From Diphasiastrum complanatum (taxonomy: Eukaryota > Streptophyta > Lycopodiopsida > Lycopodiales > Lycopodiaceae): 64,000 nucleotides of DNA. How positions within the stretch are numbered: the stretch's first letter is position 1; the number at the start of each line of letters is the position of its first letter. Below the pieces are notes generated by a model that saw only the letters and a program-made list of their open reading frames with translations, was not told the origin of the DNA and did no database searches. Both the position numbers and the translations under genes were made by a program. Shown one piece after another: positions 22,298 through 32,722 of the stretch. The stretch lies in NCBI GenBank assembly GCA_029204225.1, contig CM055109.1:22222422-22286421 (forward strand). Direction: 5' to 3'.

Positions 22298-22691
22298 TGA
22301 GATGCACTGAATATATATTGGAATGCATTATGAATGCATTATGAAAATGTTCTAAATAAACATTATCTCAAAAGGAAAAATCTCGTCTTTACGGTCCTGA
22401 AATAGGACAAGAGTCTATAATGATTATTCTTGTACACGTTTTTCAATATTGTCCATTTAATATTTGTTTTATGATGATTCGGTGGGCTAATGATAGACTA
22501 CTTAATGTATTCCAGCGTAGGTACAGATTCTAGGATCAGGGCTAATGATGACTCGTAGAATCTAGTGACAGAGTATTTAATGTATTCCGGTGTAGGTACA
22601 AATTTGTCTCACTCTGATTGGTGGATAAATATAGGCTATGTTTCTCAATTCATTATTTGACAAATGTATGGCTGTGATCAACAGGAATTGG

Positions 22692-22700
22692 CTATAAATA
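22692..22700 (+). promoter_or_regulatory. TATA box of the divergent plus-strand gene
   Basis: CTATAAATA, a near-perfect TATA box about 280 bp before the ATG at 22978. It faces away from the minus-strand TATA at 21705-21714, so 21.7-22.7 kb looks like a shared promoter region. Confidence 0.6.
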
Positions 22701-22779
22701 TGAGCACCACTCTCCATATTTCAATTCTGTGATCTTTCGTTCTGAACTCACTAGTCATCTTGTTTTCTTTCTTTCTCGA

Positions 22780-22850
22780 GATATCAAATCGACGTGCGTC
22801 TTCCCATACAATGCATGGTCGGATTCATTTAGACGCGCTGAATCGATATC
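22780..22850. repeat. Spaced inverted repeat G
   Basis: Left arm GATATCAAATCGACGTGCGT plus C (22780-22800), 31-bp spacer, right arm GACGCGCTGAATCGATATC (22832-22850). It lies in the presumed 5' leader of the plus-strand gene. Confidence 0.85.
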
Positions 22851-22897
22851 AGCCTCTTCTGACGTGTGTTTGCAAAAAATTTCATTCTCATCCTAAC

Positions 22898-22968
22898 GAT
22901 ATCGGATCAACGCGCACATTGTGGTTTATCCTTCTACCAATATTATTCTGTCGCGTTGAGCCGATATC
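22898..22968. repeat. Spaced inverted repeat H, the best-paired CGCG unit
   Basis: Left arm GATATCGGATCAACGCGCA (22898-22916), 34-bp spacer, right arm TCGCGTTGAGCCGATATC (22951-22968); 16 of 17 core positions pair. It ends 9 bp before the ATG at 22978. Confidence 0.92.
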
Positions 22969-22977
22969 AGGTTCAAT

Positions 22978-24889
22978 ATGGCTAGTTCCTACATGTCCTT
23001 AGATAAAAAACTTTCGGATTTTCTGAATGCCAGTGATATTCCATCTGAGAAATTAGAGTATTTTGCGAGTATTTCTTTGCTCTCTTCGGTATCGATAAGC
23101 TAGTTTATGAAAATCATTATAATTTAATTTCTTATCTTGATAATTTTTCTCAAATTATTAGTACTCCTATTTTGGTTATAGATAGTTTTTGTTTCATTCA
23201 TTTTCAGAGCCTTGTGCATTCCCAACCATCCTTTAAGCATAAACACAATAGAAAGTACTCTAACCTGCATGACTATTTCAAAAGAAATATATATTGTGAT
23301 ATCCACAAAAGAATATGTCGCCTTATAATCAAAGGAATGGCTTTTATCTTTTACATATCTACTGAAATTTCAGATTATGAGTCTGTTGAATCTTCAACTG
23401 TTTCATTGATCGAAGCATCTGCACCTGCTCTAGTTGATGTAGATGATGTAGATACTGATATAGGAATTGAAGCTGAAGCATCTATGGCTTCAGATTATCA
23501 AAAAACTCTCTCTCGTTTTACAATCTTCATCCAAATTTTGACACAGTAGGTCTATCTTAAAACTGTAAGACAGACCTTAGGGACCCATCCTCGAATTTTT
23601 TTTAAAAATGTCGTTAAAGACTTCAGGAAGACCAACAAACAATACCATTTTCCTTGGGCACCTGAATGTTTCGGTCTCGTCACTCTCCTTCACTTCCAAT
23701 GGGCTTCCATCTCCTTTTCTTCATGCGTCGTCCAGACACGCTCGCTACTTGCCTCACACACACAATTTCTTGTCATCGGATCGAGGCTGGCTTTCATCTA
23801 TCGGCATAACTAGATTGAGCGATTCCCTCGTGGTCTGCCATGTTGTTGGTGAATCTCTCACCGATAAAAACTCCCATACTAGCCAGTTCTTCTCCCTCTT
23901 CCATCTCCATCTCCTATTAATCAATTAACTCTACTCGATGTTCCCTTATATTTTATAAATAATGAAAGCTATATTTTATATAATGATATAGAAGATGTTT
24001 TGAATTTGAGAGAGGACAAAATCCTCTCAATTTTTTTTTCAAAATTTATCAAAATTTTTTGACATTGTTGATTACACATGTGATGACCTTCAAAGTGAGA
24101 TAGATTATGATAAAGATGGCAATTGGAAATCTGGCAATGAGGCCTTGGAGGCCATGATCAAAAAATATAAAGCCTATGAAATAACTTTGCCTACAGAGGA
24201 GGAATTTTTGGAATTCCAAAAAAAATATCCCCCAAGGCCTAGATATGTCCCCTCCGAAAATTTGTAGAGGCCATTGGAGGACATGACATGACATTAGCAG
24301 AGCGAACGTCATTGAATACGATGATTATGATCTGGTACGTAGATATTATATTGGTATTGATATGGTTCAGTTTTTTTATTTCAAACACTATGTTAAAGTA
24401 TGAGTTTGCAGTGTTATGTATCATTCTAAATTTATTTTCTTTTCTCGTCTACAAGATGATATTGAAATTGATGCCTTTGGTATTAGACATGAAGGCGTCC
24501 GAGGTGTATTAGCCGGGAGAAAGAATGTATCTCTATCTCATTATTTGAAAAAATTTCAAAATAATGAGATTTGTATATATCATTCATCTTTTAATTTATA
24601 TTCAACCACTGCCATTATGGCCATCAAATCATTAGTTTGTTTAGGAGGCCATAAGTACGCAAGAGGAACATATAAAATAATTTTTGTGAAAAGAGATTTG
24701 GCTATCAAGATTTTGGGTTATACTCTCAATGAGACTACGAAAAGATCATCTGCAATGGCCCTTTATTCGGGTTATATTGATATGAACAAAAGGAAAAATT
24801 TAGAATTTTTGGATCCATATGAAAGGAAATTATTCCTTCATGACAATACCATTCGTCTGAATCTTGAAGAGGACGATGAAGATAATTAA
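22978..24889 (+). pseudogene. Unrecognised plus-strand gene of the block, broken
   Basis: From the ATG at 22978, 41 codons (MASSYMSLDKKLSDFLNASD and onward) run to a stop at 23101. A second frame is open from about 23088 to 23549 (GIDKLVYENHYNLISYLDN, later an acidic stretch DVDDVDTDIGIEAE). A third is readable around 23590-23800 (KDFRKTNKQYHFPWAPECF), a fourth at 24064-24267 (CDDLQSEIDYDKDGNWKSGN), and the last at 24416-24889 encodes a basic then acidic carboxyl end (GGHKYARGTYKIIFVKRD, ending NLEEDDEDN). The coding-like pieces are in one direction and in order, so they probably come from one gene with introns and frameshifts. I do not recognise the family. TATA box and units G and H lie upstream; it converges on the transposase-like exon ending at 24958. 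Confidence 0.45.
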
Positions 24890-24957
24890 ACAATTTTCTA
24901 TACTAGATTTTTGATATATTGCAAGGATCCCTCTTTTGTTATGAATTTGAATGCCTT

Positions 24958-25447
24958 TCAAAATATTGTAATACTTGGCGAGTTTTTAGCTTGATATCTA
25001 AATTGTGCTCTTCTATAAAACCACTGAAAAAGTTGAACTAAATATTTATTTCTTGAATTGTGTCCTCCATGATTTGTTGCTCTATGAAATGCTCTCCTTG
25101 CTTGCCAATGAGATTTTTCCATGCCTTGTGATGACCAGATACTTAAGCTCCCATATTCTTTTGCAAAATAAGTTGCATGATGAAGAAGGATGTGCTGCAA
25201 ACAATAGTTTTGATTAGTTACATCAGTAGAAGAAAATATAAGCCTGAATGAGAAAAGTACCAATATCAAGAAAAATATTATTGCAATCGTTGTAATTGAA
25301 CTCACCATATTCTTATTTGTATAATTTAGTTATATGGAGTGGTTGACCAACTACTTTGAACATTCCGTCATTATAATAATTTCTTGCTAATCTTACCCGA
25401 TATGGATGCGGAAGATAAATTTTCTTCACCATCACTTGGGAAGAAGC
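24958..25447 (-). pseudogene. Transposase-like gene: last exon and end of the split exon
   Basis: On the minus strand 25447-25313 continues the exon interrupted by the copia insertion (SSQVMVKKIYLPHPYRVRLA, then NYYNDGMFK) and meets a stop. The last exon starts after GTTTGCAG at 25195 and reads HILLHHATYFAKEYGSLSIW, then SSQGMEKSHWQARRAF and TNHGGHNS, WFYRRAQF, to a stop at 24958-24960. The order HxxLHH, EYGSL, QGMEKSH, TNHGG resembles the carboxyl end of transposase-like orphan proteins of large DNA transposons (KDZ-like); this is a resemblance I recall, not a search result. The donor AAA|GTAGTT at about 25355 would keep the phase. Confidence 0.5.
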
Positions 25448-25709
25448 TGTCAAGAATTAGATATGCAACATCAAGCATTCACCATAAGCAATCACCACAA
25501 GAAGACGGAAGAAGAACATGCACTATCACTCTATCACGCTAACTCATACAGAATGTAAAAAGTACAAATAACCCTGAACCCCTGATAGAGAGAGAAAACC
25601 TACGAGTAGACTAATAGACTAGCCTACGGCTAATGACAGCTGGTCACAATTGTCAACATTAATGTACCTCGTAAACAGTAACAATGAAGTTTATCATTGA
25701 TTTCTAACA
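25448..25709 (-). repeat. 3' LTR of the 25.4-30.4 kb copia element
   Basis: 262 bp, TG...CA ends; followed on the right by CTCTCCCTC, the purine tract on the element's own strand. Few differences from the 5' LTR at 30108-30368, so the insertion is fairly young. Confidence 0.93.
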
Positions 25710-28700
25710 CTCTCCCTCAATGATAAAATTACATTCTTCTATTCCTAATAGAGTACGAAACCTCTCAAATTTACATCTACCTAATGACTTAGTAAAAATA
25801 TCTGTCATTTGATCTTCAGATTTACAAAAAACAACATCAATGGCTCCATCAATAATTTTCTCTCGAACAAAATGGTAGTGTATTTCGATGTGCTTGGTTT
25901 GAGCATGTAGAACTGGTTTTTTGGCAAGGTGAATGCAACTTTGATTATCGCAAGATATAGTAGTCGCATCCACCTATGGTTGACCTAAATCCACAAGCAA
26001 TCTTCGTAACCATACCGCTTTTTGTGTAGCATTGCTGAGTGCTCATATTCAGCTTCCGTCGATGATAAGGCTACTATAGGTTGCTTTCTGCTGCTCCTTG
26101 AAATTGCAGCTGTACCATAATTGAATGTATGACCACTGGTAGATCTTCTGTCATCAATCTTACCTACCCAATCGACATCTGTATAACCTACCAACATTGG
26201 CACTTCAGGCTGATCATACTTCAACCCAAATTCAATGTCCCTCGAATGTATATGAGAATACGTTTAGCAGACTTCTAGTGTGCTTGATTAGGATCTTGCA
26301 TAAATTGACTAACAACACCAACAGCATAAGAAATATCAGGTCGTGTGTGTGTCAAATAAATCAAACTACCCACTAGTTGTCAATACAAATAAGCATCCAC
26401 GTTCATCATATGCAGTAAGCTTCATGTTGACATCCATAGGTGTACTCAAAGGCTTACAATCCTGCATATTGAACTTATAAAGCAAATCTTGTGCAAATTT
26501 GCTTTGTGTAAGAAAGACCATGTCTTCCTTTTGCCATACTTCAATGCCAAGACAATAGTGCATCAATCCTAGATCACTCATGTCAAAAGCATTGGAAAGA
26601 TCTGATTTTATTTCATCAAATAAGCTCTCATTACTTCCTGTAATAATCAAATCATCCACGTACAACACAATGAATACTATATCTGAGTCTTGCCTTAGAA
26701 TGTAATTATAAGGATCAGCATCACTCTTTACCATTCCCCTTCACTTGAAGTGTTCATCAATGCAATAGTACCATGTCCGTGGTGCTTGCTTCAATGCATA
26801 AATGGCTTTGTTGAGCTTACAAACGAGATGCTCTCTCCCTGGCTCAACAAATCCTTGAGGTTGTACTAAGTACACCTCTTCATCCAGCACTCCATTAAGA
26901 AAAGCAGATTTAACGTCCATTTGCTGGATCTTCCAACCATAGAAAACAGAAATAGCAATGATAGAATGTATCGTTACCATCTTAGCTACGGGTGCGAAGG
27001 TTTTCTCGAAATCAATACCTTCCTACTGCTCAAATCCTCTTGCAACCAACCGTGCTTTGTACTTGTTGAGTTGCCCATCAGCTCCATATTTGATCTTGTA
27101 GGCGTCTTACAATCAGGTAGCTCAACCAGGTTTCACATCGTATTTTTCGTTATGACTTCCATTTTTGTTTCCATAGCTTCACGCCACTCCTTGTGCTCCT
27201 TTGCTTTATCAAAAGCTTTTGGTTCTTGAGCCTTGAGCACAAAACCCATTAGGGCTAGATTCATCTCTAATCTTGCAGGAGATTTTTGATTTCTACTTGA
27301 TCTTCTAACTCTCCTTGCTCACTTGATTCAAGAGTATCTCCCTTATTAGCATCACTTGTTACTGACAAGTACCACTTAGGCACTCTCCTAGGAATCTCAT
27401 TATTGACCCTGTCTTTTTCCATTGGCTCTTTCATAGCGACACCAACTTCTTCCTTCACTTGCACTTCAGCTTTATCATCAAAGAGATCAATTGTCAATTT
27501 TATTTGGTCATTTTGACCTATCTCATCAAAAGTAGCATCTCTGAAAATCATGATCTTTTGTGCATCTGTGTCATACATCCTATATGCCTTGGCTCTTTCA
27601 TCATATCCAAGGAAAATACACTTAACAGCTTTAACATCCATCTTCTTTCATTTTTCATCAGGTACATGAGCGTAAGCATCACAACCAAATACTCGTAAAT
27701 GAGAAACATTAGGTTTCTTTCTACTAAAAGCTTCGTAAGGTGTCTTACCCTCCACGGACTTTGTAGGACATCGATTCAAGATATGAGTAGCTGTGTTGCA
27801 TGCTTCTACCCAAAAAATATTTGGCAAACCCTTGCTCTTAAGCATTGCCCTAGCCATCTCCACAATGGATTTGTTTTTCTGTTCTGCAACTCCGTTCTGT
27901 TGTGGTGAATAGGATGTAGTGGTTTGTCTCTTGATCCCCTGATTCTTGCAAAAGTTTATAAACTCTGCTGAAAAATACTCACCGCCACCATCTGATCTGA
28001 GGGTCTTAATATAACAACCTGTTTGTTTTTCAACTAGAGCCTTGAACTCTCTAAACTTGGCAAAAGCATCAGATTTCTTGCTTATGAAATAAATCCAGAT
28101 ATGTCTACTATAGTCATCAATGAATGTGATGAAATAGTAATAACCACTAATGGATCTAGTTTGTATTGGTCCACACAGATCACTATGAACAAGATTAAGA
28201 ATGACATTGGCTCTTCTTGCTCCATCTTTGGGAAATTTCTCTCTATGTTGTTTTTCCAAAATGCAACCCTCACAAATTTTTCCTTCAAAAGAGATATCAG
28301 GCAACCCAACCATTAGATTACCTCTTTTAAGAATTTGCAAGCTTTGAGCATTGATATGACCAAACCTTTGATGCCAAAGATCATTTCAACTATCAACAAT
28401 GCTTACTATAGCTGGAGTAAATGATCTCGCATTCAATTTGTAGAGTCGATTCTCGTTGACTCTAGCTTCTGTAGCAATCACTTTGTAGTGTTTCTTGATG
28501 TCTTTGACAAGACATTTGTCGCTGTCAAACTCAACCTTGAGTTGTTGATCAGCCATCATCCCAATAGATAGTAGATTGTTAGCTAAGCCAAGTACATATT
28601 GCACATTGCTTATCTGCTTTATCTTCTCGCTGACTAACTTCACTGGTACCACTCCAACTCCTTTAACAGATAGCAATTTGCCCATCAGCTTGTCCAACTT

Positions 28701-28974
28701 CATCACCATTGTCAGTTTCCTTGAGTTCTGAAAACCATTCTTTCCTTGAAGTCATGTGCTTGGATGCACCACTATCAATGTACCATGTATCCTTGGCTTC
28801 ATCACTTGTCATTAATGTTGTAATGAATAATTTTGAACTCTCACCAGTATCATCTTCATATTGATCATCATCGTATTGATGTTGATCAGTATAATTGTCT
28901 TCATAATAATAGTCATCAAATTGATGTTGATCAGCATAATTTTCCGCTTGCCATTTGTCTTTTCTTTGTTCCAT
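25710..28974 (-). pseudogene. Copia pol (protease, integrase, reverse transcriptase, RNase H)
   Basis: On the minus strand the polyprotein reads protease WYIDSGASKHMT (about 28860), integrase with GKICEGCILEKQHREKFP and core HSDLCGPIQTRSISGYYYF (28340-27648), a linker with FLGYDERAKAYRMYD, reverse transcriptase with FIVLYVDDLIITGSNES (about 26690) and RNase H with ALSSTEAEYEHSAM and TKHIEIHYHFVREKIIDGA, ending near 25704. There are at least five frame interruptions, including a lost segment near 27000-27240, so no full polyprotein can be made. The catalytic YVDD and the DSG of the protease are preserved. Confidence 0.92.
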
Positions 28975-29215
28975 CTCCTTCTGTTTCTTGAAGCATTCAC
29001 GCTCCCAGTGGCCAGGTTTGTTGCAGTACCTACAATTTATAGGTTTATTTTGTCTTGAATAGCTGCATCGCTGACCTCGACCTTGATTCCAATTGCCTCG
29101 ATTCGGACTATCATTGACTTGCTCATGAAATTGTTAGAGTTGCTATTATTGGATAGATGAGTCTGGTTCACAAAATCTATCACACCACAAAACTGTAAAT
29201 TTTTTGGTTGGACAC
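28975..29215 (-). pseudogene. Copia gag zinc-knuckle region
   Basis: Minus strand: a Gly/Arg/Gln-rich stretch followed by CRYCNKPGHWERECFKKQK, a CX2CX4HX4C zinc knuckle that packages the element's RNA. The gag frame is lost above 29215, where the hairpin-bearing array begins. Confidence 0.85.
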
Positions 29216-29217
29216 CT

Positions 29218-29458
29218 GATATCGGTACAATGCGTAGGTGCACGACTACTCGAGATTCTCTTTAGCTCGCGCGCGTGGATCTGATATTGGTACAAATATG
29301 CGATATCACTATGACGCGCGGATGGACAACTGCTCTAGATTTTCTTTACCTCTGGCGCATCGTTCCAATAATGGTACTGATATGTGATATCGGTATGACG
29401 TGCGGATGTACGACTGCTCTTGTTTTTCTTTACCTCTGGCACGTCGATCCAATATTGG
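29218..29458. repeat. Three 84-bp tandem units, each a GATATC/CGCG spaced inverted repeat
   Basis: Left arms start at 29218, 29302 and 29386 (exactly 84 bp apart), beginning GATATCGG or GATATCAC. Right arms are at 29269-29290, 29354-29374 and 29438-29458, for example GGCACGTCGATCCAATATTG. Spacers are 30-32 bp. Arms resemble those of the 19.8-23 kb units in sequence and geometry, with more divergence. They lie inside the copia element, between gag and the 5' LTR. Confidence 0.78.
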
Positions 29459-29730
29459 TATAGACAAGATGAAAAGTAGAGAGAATATAAGAAATTTTAG
29501 AGAGTATTCTAGATTCCCCACTTCAGCACGGCAGCTACGCCACCTCCTCTTTGCAAAGATTTCAAAATGTGTGATCTTTCAAAAGACAGAGATCAGTAAT
29601 GTGAAAAGTAGAAGCTTCCTAACTCTGAATGACAATACTAGACACTATCTAGTGTGATTTGTGGTACTCCAAATAGACAAATGAGAGATTTCTTGGCAAA
29701 CGTCTCACACAAATAGCACTTTCCACAACA

Positions 29731-29927
29731 ACTAGGAATTATTGTAAGAATCCCCCCCACTCAACAAATTTTCAATCTGTCTGATGCTGCCCTAGCCTTT
29801 TCGATGCCTGCAAGACTGTGCTTTTCACAAAAACTAGGAAGTATTGTAAAAATCTCCCCACTCAACATATTTTTAGCTTGTTTGATGTTGCCCTGGCCTT
29901 TCTGATGCCTTCGGGACTATGTCTTTG
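29731..29927 (-). repeat. About 102-bp tandem duplication in the copia leader
   Basis: Copies starting ACTAGGAATTATTG (29731) and ACTAGGAAGTATTG (29833), with shared blocks CCCCACTCAAC and GATGCTGCCCT/GATGTTGCCCT; moderately diverged. Confidence 0.8.
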
Positions 29928-30093
29928 TTCCCCACTGATGATTCTGACCTCCAAACCTGTAAAATACACCAAAGAAAGATTTCTTCCAACCGTTTTTATC
30001 TCTCCAAGCTTTCACCTCTCGTGAAGGACTTTCTCACTTCGTTGCGGAGCCTGTGACAAGCTGTATCCACTGATCAGGCACGCAAGACTATTG

Positions 30094-30107
30094 CTGCTCT
30101 GATACCA
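30094..30107 (-). other. Copia primer-binding site
   Basis: On the minus strand TGGTATCAGAGCAG, complementary to initiator-Met tRNA, directly adjoining the LTR end at 30108. Confidence 0.92.
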
Positions 30108-30368
30108 TGTCAAGAATTAGATATGCAACATCAAGCATTCACCATAAGCAATCACACAAGAAGGCGAAAGAAGAACATGCACTATCACTCTATCACACTA
30201 ACTCATACAGAATGTCAAAAGTACAAATAGACCCTGAACCCCTGATAGAGAGAGAAAACTACGAGTAGACTAATAGACTAGCCTATGGCTAATGACAGAT
30301 GGTCATAGCTGTCAACATTAATGTACCTCGTAAATAGTAACAATGAAGTTTATCATTGATTTCTAACA
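30108..30368 (-). repeat. 5' LTR of the 25.4-30.4 kb copia element
   Basis: 261 bp, matching 25448-25709. It abuts the primer-binding site on its left and host-gene sequence on its right. Confidence 0.93.
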
Positions 30369-30593
30369 AAAGCTTCTTTAACTATTCTAAAAAAAGGAGA
30401 ATAAGCATTTCCGCTAATTCTAGATACATCAAATGCACCTTGTATCACATTTGCATCCAAGTTTGATTGAACCTTAATCAAAACAGTCTCTGCAATTTCA
30501 TTTTTCTCTGTTGACTTTCTTGGTAAAACCTGACTTAAAGATGATCCAATGCATGAACGATATGTTAAATAGTTCTTTGCCACCAAACATGAT
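30369..30593 (-). pseudogene. Transposase-like gene: split middle exon
   Basis: An acceptor GTTGCAG at 30594-30600 opens the exon. With phase 2 supplied by the exon at 32723, it reads KSCLVAKNYLTYRSCIGSSL, then VIQGAFDVSRISGNAYSPFF and RIVKEA, where the copia LTR interrupts it. The frame resumes at 25447. I do not recognise this part of the protein, but the matched phase and the open frame across the insertion show it was one exon. Confidence 0.6.
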
Positions 30594-30639
30594 CTGCAAC
30601 AAACATACGAAACTCAAATTATGTTTAATAAATAATTAA

Positions 30640-32616
30640 TGTTAAATTCACATGTGTGGGACGCCCTACACATGTACTTTTGATCTCCTAAGCCCAATAA
30701 TACCATAAAGATCAGACTAGCATTGATTGACAATAGGAAAGCTGATCATAGAAGAAATATTATTGTTTTACAAGCAAGATCTGTCAACAAAACAAGAAAC
30801 TAAGCATAATAAATGCCTCATAACTTGAACAAGTTCATTTTGGTTGATGGAGTCTCCTATGCATGACAATTCTCTATGGAGGTCTTTAACTCTCATTACA
30901 TAAACTGAAGCACATTCATCACTTCTCTGTACACTTTGAAAAATCTGGTTTCTTAGTGTTAGAAGTCTAGAAGTATTCTTTGCCTCATAGATGGACTTGA
31001 GAGTATCCTAAGCATCTTTGGCATTAGTAAAAGCACCAATTTCTCTTAAGATGTCATTTGAGACATTCATCTTAATATAATGCAGAGCCATCCTAGCTCT
31101 CTTTTGGTACTTTGGAATTTCTTGAGGAATTTGTGGTTCTTCTTCAATTCCAAGTACCATATCCATCACATCTTGTAGTATTAAGACAGATTCCATCCTA
31201 ACCTTCCAAATTGAGTAATTGGAGGTTGACAATCTTTCACTTGCTTCTAATAGAAAGACACTCATTGAAGTCATAAAGAATGATGGAAATAAAAAAAGAT
31301 GGATGAAAAAATTGCTTATCTTCTCACTATAGGAACCAATCAAGGGCAAAAAACCAAATCCTATGTAAAACAAAGCAAAAAAATTGTGAGATAGATCTCA
31401 CTAGCTTGACAATCTCTCTAAAACAAGATTTGAATCATGAAAAAAGATGAAGTATGGCAAAAATTATGGTTCTCTGAATTTCACACGTGTGAAATACTCC
31501 AAAAATGTCAAATTGACTCAAATACAGTCTATTTGTATGAAAGAATTTGCCTAGAACCTATAAATTTTGTCTAAATCACATATAGATGAGATTGGGCAAC
31601 TTTTGGATGATATTTGTGATCATTCAGGCAATAAATGACATGTACTCACGATTTGCCATAGGTCTAGGCACCCTACCTACGACTCTTCAAAAGCTTATAA
31701 CTTCTGATTGGCTTATCCAACTGTCATGATTCAAATTGCATCAAATTCTACACATTTTTAGCTTTCTAGTGGGCTAATTTGCATGAAATTTTGATCTAAG
31801 ATGAGGGAGAAGCACCAAACTGAAAATGGGCAGATTTCACACGTGCCAACACCTGAAATTCCATATAGTACCTGATCTGGACCATTCAAAGTGGTTTGAG
31901 GCTCTAAATCACCAGAAAACTACAAACTAGCTAGAAAGTAGAATCTAGACAATTCCTAGTTTGAAATTTGATCAAATCTGCAAACTTTTTGATTAGATTT
32001 GCTTGTAAATGTTAGGTAGGCTCTGATACCATGTTGAATTCACACGTGTGGGATGCCCTACACACGTACTTTTGATCTCCTAAGCCCAATAATACCATAA
32101 AGATCAGACTAGCATTGATTGACAATAGGAAAGCTGATCATAGAAGAAATATTATTGTGTTACAAGCAAGATCTGTCAACAAAACAAGAAACTAAGCATA
32201 ATAAATGCCTCAACTCGGCTAGTGAGAGAATATGAAAGTACAAAACTCAAGTAGAGAGAGAGGGCACAAAGAGCTTGTCTCCAAATTTGCATTACACCCA
32301 AATTTCATCATTTTCTCAATGAGAGTACATCACATATATATAGATCCATGGACTCTCCTCCTCCTTTGAGTTGAATTGGAGTTGTGAATCCACCTCTCAA
32401 GATATCTAGAATTATTCAAGCCACCTCACTATGTCTAATTGTGCCACCTAGTCTTTTCATGCATTAAATGTGGCATGCAAAGTACAAATGGCAATTCCTA
32501 TGGTAGCTTGAGTTTCTACTTCTACCTACCTTGAATATTTTATTCTAAGATGGGACTTTACCAAGCCAAAAGAGCTCAATTCATCTTTGGCATTTTTAGG
32601 ACCCCTACTCACAACA
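30640..32616 (-). mobile_element. Copia element reduced to LTR piece, gag and full 5' LTR
   Basis: The right LTR (32032-32616, 585 bp, starts TGTTGAATTC, ends CACAACA) is preceded by a primer-binding site (32019-32031). Its first 175 bp recur at 30640-30813, where the sequence jumps directly into gag. The whole of pol and most of the 3' LTR are missing. It sits in the intron between the two transposase-like exons at 32723 and 30593. Confidence 0.8.
30830..31373 (-). pseudogene. Copia gag (UBN2-type) fragment
   Basis: Minus strand: MTSMSVFLLEASERLSTSNY, SIWKVRMES, HYIKMNVSNDILREIG, a stop at about 31008, then continuing IYEAKNTSRLLTLRNQIFQ and VKDLHRELSCIGDSINQNEL before the join to LTR sequence at 30813. 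Same gag family as 17316-18038. Confidence 0.85.
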
Positions 32617-32722
32617 TTAGATAGATTTTTCCAATATTTTGACAAATAATCCATGTTATCAAGTGCAAATCAAACTTAAATGACATATACAAATCAAAGA
32701 AACAGTTTATATGACAACATAC

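Larger units (their letters stand above)
25448..30368 (-). mobile_element. Copia element with two LTRs, inserted in the transposase-like gene
   Basis: A 4.9-kb element bounded by two closely similar LTRs (25448-25709, 262 bp; 30108-30368, 261 bp), each starting TGTCAAGAATTAG and ending TTTCTAACA. A primer-binding site abuts the right LTR. The flanks GAAGC (25443-25447) and AAAGC (30369-30373) look like a 5-bp target duplication with one mismatch. Internal domains in transcription order are gag zinc knuckle, protease, integrase, reverse transcriptase and RNase H. All are broken by stops or frameshifts, and the gag amino terminus has been replaced by unrelated sequence. The insertion interrupts an open reading frame that resumes in phase on both sides. 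Confidence 0.92.

Noticed and set aside
19801-22968. CRISPR-like array (repeats with unique spacers of equal length)
   Set aside because: The repeats alternate in orientation, are spread over 3 kb among exons, and the DNA is plant nuclear. It is a set of spaced inverted repeats, not a CRISPR array.
22978-24889. Endogenous plant virus (pararetrovirus or other) origin
   Set aside because: No reverse transcriptase, coat or movement motif can be identified, and spliced neighbours with H3-like and Ulp1-like domains fit a DNA element better. Left as unknown.
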